DNA of 6,094 nucleotides, from assembly GCA_002310235.1 (NCBI GenBank), contig DBYO01000012.1, positions 1-6,094 on the forward strand, read 5' to 3'. The first letter of the stretch is position 1. Every line of letters begins with the position of its first letter. The translations under genes were made by a program, and so were the position numbers. Under the pieces are notes generated by a model, which saw nothing but the letters and a program-made list of their open reading frames with translations, did not search any database and was not told the origin of the DNA. Positions 1 through 5,365 of this stretch are shown one piece after another. The stretch comes from Bacteroidales bacterium UBA1184. GTDB lineage: Bacteria; Bacteroidota; Bacteroidia; Bacteroidales; ML635J-15.

Positions 1-2705
1 ACGATTTCCATTTCCGAAACCGGCACATTGAAGTTCAATTCATCGTGAACCTGCAAAATCATACGCGCCTTTAGGTTGTTTTCATTGAAACGGCGGAAAA
101 TATTAATCATGGCAATCTTCACAATGTCGGCGGCAGAACCTTGTATTGGGGCGTTCACGGCGTTGCGCTCGGCAAATCCGCGGACAATGGCGTTACGACT
201 GTTGATGTCGGGCAGGTAACGACGACGACCAAACATAGTCTCGACATATTCCTTTTCACGGGCATCGGCAATACTGCGTTCTATGTATTCCTTAACGCCA
301 CTAAAAGTCTCAAAATAACTGTCAATCAAAGCTTTGCCTTCCTTAGGGGAAATATTCAAGCGCTGTCCCAAGCCAAATGCCGAGATACCATATATAATAC
401 CAAAGTTGGCAGTCTTCGCCTTCGAACGCATTTCGCGGGTAACCTCGCTTTCATCGACCTTGAAGATTTTGGCTGCCGTAGCGGTATGAATATCAAGACT
501 ATACTTATTGAATGCATCAAGCATGGCATGGTCTTGACTAAGGTGCGCCATCACGCGAAGTTCAATCTGCGAATAGTCGGCAGAGAAAAATATATGCTCG
601 TCGTCAGATGCAACAAAGGCACTGCGGATGACCTTTCCGCGCTCGTCGCGAATAGGAATGTTCTGCAAGTTAGGATTTGCAGAACTCAGTCGTCCCGTAG
701 CTGTAATCGCTTGATTGAAACTTGTGTGCAGCATACCTGTCGTTGGATTTACAAGTGTCGGCAAAACATCAACGTAGGTGCTAATCAGCTTGTTGACCGA
801 ACGCCATTCCAAAATCTCATTCACTATCGGGTGCTTATCAATAAGTTTTATAAGTTCCTCCTCGCTTGTGCTGTACTGCTTGGTCTTGGTCATCTTTGGC
901 TTCGGGTCAACCTTGAGTTTCTCAAACAAAATCACGCCCAACTGCTTCGGCGACGAGATATTGAACTTTTCGCCTGCATGCTCATAGATACTTTCCTCTA
1001 TACCAACAAGTTCCTTCTGCAATTCGGCAGAATATTCCTTCATTCTTGCCGAATCGATGCGTACACCAGTTCTTTCCATCGACATCAGAACCTTAATAAG
1101 CGGAATCTCAATATTGTAGAGAAGTTTCTCTATTCCCTGCTCCTTGATTTTCGACAAAAGAATATCCTTCAGTTGGAAAGTTATGTCGGCATCCTCACAC
1201 GAATAGTTGCTTACGATACGAGGCTCTACACTTCGCATTGTGCGCTGGTTCTTTCCTTTCTCTCCGATGAGTTCTTCGATTGGTATCATTCTGTAACCCA
1301 GATACTTGTTCGCAAGAAAATCAAGGTTGTGCTTTTCTTCTGGCTCGAGAATATAATGAGCCAACATTGTATCAAAAAGTTTATTTTCTACCTCAACATC
1401 ATAATTTTCAAGGATTTCCAAGTCGTATTTAAGGTTCTGTCCAACCATTGTCTTCGACTTGTCGGAGAAAATGGGAGCGAAAATTTTCAGAATCGACAAG
1501 ACAGCATTTCTGTCGGAAGGACAAGCAACATAATACGCTACGCCCTTTTCCAACGCAAAAGCCATTCCGACAAGTTCGGCAGTAAGAGCATCGGTGCCAG
1601 TGGTTTCGGTATCGAAGCAATATTCGTCAAGCGCAGCAAGTTTTTCAGCAAGCTGCTTAGCCTCGAAAGGTGTTTCCACAAGAGTATATGACACATTTTC
1701 GTTTGAAAAACTCTTTTCAGGAACTGTTTGTTGAGGCGCAATTTCCTGTACTGGCTGACTGAACAAGTCGAGCTGCAACTGCGGCTGAGCGACTTTCACT
1801 GTCTTACTTTCGGGGGCAGGCTCGGCAAAGGCTTTGCTTCCTATAATCCTCTGCTTCAGAGTAAAGAATTCCAAATCGTCGAAAACCCTTGCTAAGGCAT
1901 CGAAATCGGGTGTTTCCAATTTCATTTCATCGAGCGTAACATCAACCGGCACGTCGGTCTTTATGGTTGCAAGCTTGTACGACATACGCAACTGCTCAAT
2001 GTTGTTTTCGAACGACTCCTTCTGCTTGCCCTTTAGTTGCGAAATATTATTGATAATATTCTCAATATCACCATATTTTGCAATAAGGTTAGCAGCAGTT
2101 TTCTGACCGACTCCCGGCACACCCGGAATATTGTCAATGCTATCGCCCCACAACGCAAGTATGTCAATTACTTTTCTCGGATTATCGATGCCAAACTTCT
2201 CGTTTACCTCTTTTACGCCAAGCACTTCGGGCACATTTCCAGAATGAGGTGGCTTGTACATGAAGATATTTTCATCGACGAGCTGACCGTAGTCCTTGTC
2301 GGGTGTCATCATATACACCTGATTATCAGCATTTGCGAACTTTTTTGCAAGCGTACCAATGACATCGTCGGCCTCGTAGCCAGCAATCTGTATTATTGGA
2401 ATGCGATATGCCTCAAGAATCTGCTTGATATACGGCACAGCAACCTTGATGTCCTCAGGTGTAGCCTCACGGTTTGCCTTGTATTCGGGGAACATATCGT
2501 GGCGGAAATTCGGTCCCGACGGGTCGAAAGCCACTGCAATATGTGTCGGTTGTTCGCGTTTAAGGACATCTTCCAGAGTATTAACAAAACCGAACACTGC
2601 CGAAGTGTTTATCTTCTTGGAATTAATGCGTGGATTCTTGATAAAAGCGTAGTATGCCCTGAATATCAAAGCGTAGGCATCGAGAAAAAATATCTTGTTT
2701 GACAT
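1..2705 (-). CDS. polA: DNA polymerase I (3' end cut off by the window edge)
   Basis: DNA polymerase I fills gaps, removes RNA primers from Okazaki fragments and acts in excision repair. I translated the minus strand from the ATG at 2705-2703 and found one unbroken frame of 901 codons to the left edge. The 5' nuclease domain covers about residues 1-289: D9, the EADD motif at 111-114, D136/D138, and the helix-hairpin-helix GDSIDNIPGVPGVGQKTA from G187. A linker follows (about 290-338) containing QLDLF at 311-315. The 3'-5' exonuclease has all its metal ligands: D365 and E367 in FDTETTG, D428 in GQNLKYD, Y501 and D505 in YSCEDAD. Proofreading is therefore expected to work, unlike in the Thermus and Bacillus enzymes. 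The polymerase domain has motif A DYSQIELR (D710), motif B R760/K764/F768/Y772, and motif C VHDE (D888). These sit five to six residues beyond their E. coli counterparts, so the full protein should be about 930-935 residues, with some 30-35 missing. Identification is firm. Confidence 0.98.
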   Translation of the reverse strand, partial: MSNKIFFLDAYALIFRAYYAFIKNPRINSKKINTSAVFGFVNTLEDVLKREQPTHIAVAFDPSGPNFRHDMFPEYKANREATPEDIKVAVPYIKQILEAYRIPIIQIAGYEADDVIGTLAKKFANADNQVYMMTPDKDYGQLVDENIFMYKPPHSGNVPEVLGVKEVNEKFGIDNPRKVIDILALWGDSIDNIPGVPGVGQKTAANLIAKYGDIENIINNISQLKGKQKESFENNIEQLRMSYKLATIKTDVPVDVTLDEMKLETPDFDALARVFDDLEFFTLKQRIIGSKAFAEPAPESKTVKVAQPQLQLDLFSQPVQEIAPQQTVPEKSFSNENVSYTLVETPFEAKQLAEKLAALDEYCFDTETTGTDALTAELVGMAFALEKGVAYYVACPSDRNAVLSILKIFAPIFSDKSKTMVGQNLKYDLEILENYDVEVENKLFDTMLAHYILEPEEKHNLDFLANKYLGYRMIPIEELIGEKGKNQRTMRSVEPRIVSNYSCEDADITFQLKDILLSKIKEQGIEKLLYNIEIPLIKVLMSMERTGVRIDSARMKEYSAELQKELVGIEESIYEHAGEKFNISSPKQLGVILFEKLKVDPKPKMTKTKQYSTSEEELIKLIDKHPIVNEILEWRSVNKLISTYVDVLPTLVNPTTGMLHTSFNQAITATGRLSSANPNLQNIPIRDERGKVIRSAFVASDDEHIFFSADYSQIELRVMAHLSQDHAMLDAFNKYSLDIHTATAAKIFKVDESEVTREMRSKAKTANFGIIYGISAFGLGQRLNISPKEGKALIDSYFETFSGVKEYIERSIADAREKEYVETMFGRRRYLPDINSRNAIVRGFAERNAVNAPIQGSAADIVKIAMINIFRRFNENNLKARMILQVHDELNFNVPVSEMEI

Positions 2706-2731
2706 TAGCGTAAAATTATCGTTTCAGACTA

Positions 2732-2739
2732 CAAAGTTA
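2732..2739 (-). promoter_or_regulatory. Candidate -7 element of the polA promoter
   Basis: Read on the minus strand this is TAACTTTG, a perfect match to the Bacteroidota -7 consensus TAnnTTTG. It would start transcription near 2725, leaving a leader of about 20 bases before the polA ATG. No TTTG lies 19-21 bases upstream; that place is occupied by the stem of the upstream terminator. The promoter may be weak or depend on the -7 box alone. There is no Shine-Dalgarno sequence before the start, as is usual in this phylum. Confidence 0.5.
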
Positions 2740-2751
2740 AACAAATTCCAC

Positions 2752-2777
2752 AAAAAAGGCTACCGATGGTAGCCTTT
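2752..2777 (-). terminator. Intrinsic terminator downstream of the glutamine synthetase gene
   Basis: A perfect 10-bp inverted repeat, AAAGGCTACC (2755-2764) and GGTAGCCTTT (2768-2777), encloses a 3-base loop. On the minus strand the stem runs straight into six T (2757-2752), giving a classic Rho-independent terminator about 80 bases after the glutamine synthetase stop. On the plus strand the following tract is broken (TTTATATGATTTTTTT), so plus-strand termination is possible but weaker. The element separates glutamine synthetase transcription from polA. Confidence 0.85.
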
Positions 2778-2820
2778 ATATGATTTTTTTATTGCATCGC
2801 ACAATACATTATAAAGCCGA

Positions 2821-2840
2821 CCCTTCGACTACGCTCAGGG
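2821..2840. repeat. REP-like dispersed palindrome
   Basis: The sequence CCCTTCGACTACGCTCAGGG has complementary CCCT/AGGG ends and an imperfect inner part. As I recall, closely similar CCCTTCGAC...GCTCAGGG palindromes occur in intergenic DNA of many bacteria, including Bacteroidota; such REP-type elements can be moved by IS200-like (RAYT) transposases. Only one copy is seen here, in the 3' spacer just after the glutamine synthetase stop codon, and no transposase is in the window. Calling it a member of a dispersed family is from memory of the pattern, not from a count in this genome. Confidence 0.6.
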
Positions 2841-2858
2841 AGCGGCCTATTGTTAATT

Positions 2859-4370
2859 CTACATGCAGTGTATGTATTTTTCAACCAATTCGCGAATTTC
2901 TTCGGTCTTGCCGTAGAGCTTTTCGCTCAAGCCTTTGTCGTTGTATGCCTTCAAGCCCTTGATAACAGCATCGATAAGTCCAGGCTGGAAAATCTTGTCC
3001 TTTTCGAAGAACTTGCGCTTTGCATCGAGAGCATCTGCCGAATCCCAGCAGCAATCCGGAAGAGCTTTCAGCTTAGCCAACTTGTCCTTGAACTCCTCGC
3101 TGAAAATATTGACATTTACATACAAGTCCTTAGCCATCTTAAGCGAACCACGCATTGTAAGTCCGTGCTGTGCAGCAACAATCAGAGCTGCCATATACAG
3201 GTACAAGTCTGCCGAACCGTCACCACTGCGGATTTCAACGGTCTGCTTGCTGTCGTAATCAGCAGCCTTGCTCTTTTCCTGCGGATTTGCATCGCGGAAC
3301 ATGTTGATGTCGCCAGTCCAACCCAGAGGAACGCGTACTAAAACACTTCTGTTGCGGTCGCCCCAGCAAATGTTGGTAGGAGCTTCCTGATGAGGAACAA
3401 GACGTAGATACGATGTCGGGATTGTATTTCCGAAAGCGGTAAGAGCATCGGCAAGGTCGAGGATACCGGCAATCATCTTGCGAGCATCGTCGCTGAGAAC
3501 GCCATTGTCAACCATCATGTTCTTGCCGTCCTTCGAGAGCATCATGTGGATATGAAGACCGCTACCAGCCTTACCGACGGTAATCTTCGGAGCAAAGCTC
3601 AAGTTTACGCCATAGTCACTGCAGAGTTTGCGGAGAATCCACTTCGCGATAATCAACTGTTCTACAGCCGATTCAGCCTCGCAAGGAAGGAATTCTATTT
3701 CCTGCTGTTCGTAGTAAAAATCGCCATCGGTGAAGTTGCCGACCTCGGAGTGTCCGTACTTAATCTTACCGCCACACTGTGCAATAAGGTGCATTGCTTC
3801 CTTGCGTATGAACTCGTAGTTTGCAAACGGAGCCGACTCGTGGTAACCGCGCTGGTCAACAGCCGGGAACATAGCATTTTCGCTCTTGTCGGCAATGATG
3901 TAGTATTCGAGTTCGCCCAAAGCCTTGAAAGTGTAGCCAGTTGTATCTTTCAACTTCTGGTGTGCCTTCTTCAAGATGTTTTCTGGCGACGAAGCCAATG
4001 GCTTACCGTTGTTGTCGTAGTACGAGCAAAGTATGTCGATGCTCGGGATTTCCTCGAAAGGATTTACGAAAGCGGTACGATACTTTGGAATTACATACAA
4101 GTCGCTCGAACCTGCACCGATAAAAGTGAACAAACTCGAACCGTCAACGCGCTCGCCAGTGGTAAGAATCTGGTCGAGGTATTCGGCACTGTTGATGACG
4201 AAGTTCAAGGTCTTGAGCCTACCGTCGCCACCAACATAGCGGAAGTTGAGCATCTCAATGTTGTTTTCTACAATATATTTAATGATGTCAGCCTTTGTGA
4301 ACTCCTCACAAGGCTTCTGCAAAAACCTTTCAAGAAGGTTTGGACTTAAATCAAAATTCTTCTTTTCCAT
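2859..4370 (-). CDS. glnA: Glutamine synthetase, type I-like
   Basis: This cytoplasmic enzyme makes glutamine from glutamate, ammonia and ATP, the main step of ammonia assimilation. The 503-residue frame is complete, from ATG at 4370 to TAG at 2859. The beta-grasp domain comes first, with the DGSS loop at D76 (equivalent to Asp50 of the Salmonella enzyme). The catalytic barrel carries E153/E155 in GELEYY, E209 in SEVGNF, E224 in QQEIEF, H273 in GSGLHIH, E329 in PHQEAPTN, R339/R341 in DRNRS and E379/R381 in VEIRSGDGSADLY. All match metal, ATP or glutamate ligands of type I enzymes. It is slightly longer than the roughly 470 residues of classical GlnA and far shorter than the roughly 730-residue type III enzyme (GlnN) also common in Bacteroidota. 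The adenylylation motif NLYDLP is absent; KDLYVN (Y417) lies in about that place, so control by adenylylation is not supported. It has its own promoter and terminator and is probably monocistronic. The family is certain; the symbol glnA is by family, and a variant specificity cannot be excluded. Confidence 0.93.
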   Translation of the reverse strand: MEKKNFDLSPNLLERFLQKPCEEFTKADIIKYIVENNIEMLNFRYVGGDGRLKTLNFVINSAEYLDQILTTGERVDGSSLFTFIGAGSSDLYVIPKYRTAFVNPFEEIPSIDILCSYYDNNGKPLASSPENILKKAHQKLKDTTGYTFKALGELEYYIIADKSENAMFPAVDQRGYHESAPFANYEFIRKEAMHLIAQCGGKIKYGHSEVGNFTDGDFYYEQQEIEFLPCEAESAVEQLIIAKWILRKLCSDYGVNLSFAPKITVGKAGSGLHIHMMLSKDGKNMMVDNGVLSDDARKMIAGILDLADALTAFGNTIPTSYLRLVPHQEAPTNICWGDRNRSVLVRVPLGWTGDINMFRDANPQEKSKAADYDSKQTVEIRSGDGSADLYLYMAALIVAAQHGLTMRGSLKMAKDLYVNVNIFSEEFKDKLAKLKALPDCCWDSADALDAKRKFFEKDKIFQPGLIDAVIKGLKAYNDKGLSEKLYGKTEEIRELVEKYIHCM

Positions 4371-4391
4371 TTCAAAAATAATTTCAAAAAT
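4369..4391. repeat. 11-bp direct repeat overlapping the glutamine synthetase start
   Basis: ATTTCAAAAAT occurs twice, at 4369-4379 and 4381-4391, with a period of 12 bases. On the minus strand the copies read ATTTTTGAAAT, and the downstream copy contains the first two bases of the glutamine synthetase start codon. It may be a slippage duplication or simply an A/T-rich leader; A/T-rich, unstructured leaders suit translation starts in Bacteroidota that lack Shine-Dalgarno sites. Confidence 0.5.
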
Positions 4392-4394
4392 TTT

Positions 4395-4426
4395 TTTGGC
4401 GAAGTTAATTATATTTGTTCACTTTG
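4395..4426 (+). promoter_or_regulatory. Candidate promoter for the DUF218 gene
   Basis: TTTG at 4395-4398 is followed after exactly 20 bases by TCACTTTG at 4419-4426, one mismatch from the Bacteroidota -7 consensus TAnnTTTG and with the expected spacing. A perfect TATATTTG also lies at 4410-4417 but has no TTTG at the right distance. Transcription would start near 4433, about 20 bases before the ATG at 4453. It overlaps the divergent glutamine synthetase promoter. Confidence 0.45.
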
Positions 4427-4430
4427 CAAT
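4400..4430 (-). promoter_or_regulatory. Candidate promoter for the glutamine synthetase gene
   Basis: On the minus strand ATTG (4430-4427) is followed after 19 bases by TAACTTCG (4407-4400). Each box is one mismatch from the Bacteroidota TTTG and TAnnTTTG consensus, and the spacing is right. The leader would be about 20-25 bases. No operator or riboswitch-like structure is visible in so short a region, so any nitrogen control is not apparent from sequence. Confidence 0.4.
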
Positions 4431-4452
4431 TTATAAAAGATAGTTTTAAAAC

Positions 4453-5217
4453 ATGTTTTTCGCACTGTCAAAAATACTGCAATATTTACTTTCGCCGTTG
4501 GTTTGGATTCTGATAATCTTCGTGTTGTCGTTCTGCTTCAAGAAAGACAAAGTCAAAAAAGGATTACGCATCACGACGTTTGTGTTGTTTCTGCTGTTCT
4601 CCAATCCGCTGCTTGTAAACCTCAGTCTTAGCGCGTGGGAGGAAAAGCCAGTGGAGGAAAGCGAACTGAAGGAGTGCTACGACTACGGCATTGTTCTGAC
4701 TGGAATGATTCTCTACGATGCCGAAAATGAAAAAATAGAGTTCGGACAATCCACCGACAGAATTCTCGAAGCCGTTCGGTTGTACTATGCTGGGCGTATT
4801 GAAAAGATTTTCATTTCGGGCGGTTCGGGGCTTCTGCTTGACCAGACTCACAAGGAATCGCAACTGCTAAAAGACTATCTTGCAAGCATAAATGTTCCCG
4901 AAGAAGACATAATCATCGAAACCGAATCGCGCAACACCCACGAAAATGCAGTCGAAGCAGCAAAGGTTTTGCGCCCGACAGAAAGTTCCAACACCTATTT
5001 ATTAATAACAAGTGCCTCCCACTTCCGCCGTGCAGCCAAGTGCTTCGAAAACGAAGGCTTTGCTTTCGACTCCTACCCCGTTGACTATTGCAGCCGAAAA
5101 CTTGGAGCCAATCCCGAAACATGGCTAATCCCTGCGCCATCGGCATTCGCCACATGGAATATGCTAATTCACGAAATTGCAGGATATGTGATGTATGACT
5201 GGAGCGGGTATTTTTAG
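4453..5217 (+). CDS. Membrane-anchored DUF218 (ElyC/SanA/YdcF-type) protein
   Basis: The 254-residue protein has two hydrophobic N-terminal segments, about residues 8-29 and 40-61, joined by a strongly basic loop (KKDKVKKGLR). By the positive-inside rule that loop is cytoplasmic, so the remaining domain should face the periplasm. That domain shows the DUF218 pattern: strand YGIVLTGM (78-85), STDRILEAVRLYYAG (100-114), KIFISGGSG (118-126), an acidic KES (134-136), IIIETESRNTHENA (154-167) and LLITSASHFRRA (184-195). Length and layout fit the E. coli envelope protein ElyC (about 259 residues), which is linked to peptidoglycan and lipid-carrier metabolism; the biochemical reaction of the family is not settled. 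It is divergent from glutamine synthetase and convergent with the NlpC/P60 gene, so it is probably transcribed alone. The chosen ATG gives a complete first membrane segment. The family is secure; the exact role is inferred. Confidence 0.9.
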   Translation: MFFALSKILQYLLSPLVWILIIFVLSFCFKKDKVKKGLRITTFVLFLLFSNPLLVNLSLSAWEEKPVEESELKECYDYGIVLTGMILYDAENEKIEFGQSTDRILEAVRLYYAGRIEKIFISGGSGLLLDQTHKESQLLKDYLASINVPEEDIIIETESRNTHENAVEAAKVLRPTESSNTYLLITSASHFRRAAKCFENEGFAFDSYPVDYCSRKLGANPETWLIPAPSAFATWNMLIHEIAGYVMYDWSGYF

Positions 5218-5240
5218 GCTAGAAGGCTCACAGGCTAGAA

Positions 5241-5257
5241 GGCTAAAAGCCATTTTT
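5241..5257 (+). terminator. Possible weak terminator of the DUF218 gene
   Basis: GGCT (5241-5244) and AGCC (5248-5251) can form a short stem with a 3-base loop, followed by ATTTTT. The shape is right, but four base pairs are few, and the stem comes from the octamer repeat, so it could be accidental. It is 24 bases after the stop codon. Confidence 0.3.
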
Positions 5258-5275
5258 CAAACAACTTCAAACGAC
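5256..5275. repeat. 10-bp direct repeat inside the octamer array
   Basis: TTCAAACAAC (5256-5265) is followed directly by TTCAAACGAC (5266-5275), differing at one base. It lies in the part of the convergent spacer where the octamer pattern is lost. It may be a separate slippage event. Confidence 0.45.
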
Positions 5276-5315
5276 TTAACCCACAAATGGTTGGAAGGCA
5301 GGAAGGCGAAAAGAC

Positions 5316-5340
5316 GAAAAGGCTGTTAGACTGCAAGCCT
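5316..5340 (-). terminator. Possible weak terminator of the NlpC/P60 gene
   Basis: On the minus strand AGGCT (5340-5336) can pair with AGCCT (5324-5320) around an 11-base loop, followed by a broken T tract (TTTCGTCTTTTCG). It starts about 25 bases after the NlpC/P60 stop. The arms are two octamers of opposite sense, AGCCT and AGGCT on the plus strand. The evidence is weak. Confidence 0.22.
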
Positions 5341-5365
5341 GTAAGACTGTCAGCCTGCAAGACTG

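Noticed and set aside
141..1691. A 516-codon open frame on the plus strand opposite polA.
   Set aside because: Its codons are exactly in register with the polA codons. In that register antisense stops arise only from TTA, CTA and TCA sense codons, which this genome uses rarely. The translation is rich in Cys, His and Arg with no domain pattern, while polA is unmistakable on the other strand.
2037..2702. A 221-codon plus-strand frame opposite the 5' nuclease domain of polA.
   Set aside because: It is a further shadow of polA in the same codon register, with no recognisable motif and no promoter or leader of its own.
3546..4349. A 267-codon plus-strand frame (with another at 2850-3341) opposite the glutamine synthetase gene.
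   Set aside because: It has the same register and the same cause, low use of TTA, CTA and TCA in the sense gene. The glutamine synthetase ligands are all intact on the minus strand.
4410..4417. TATATTTG as the main -7 box of the DUF218 gene.
   Set aside because: It matches the consensus perfectly, but the only upstream TTTG is 11 bases away. The TCACTTTG box at 4419 has the correct 20-base spacing and is preferred, though this one cannot be excluded.
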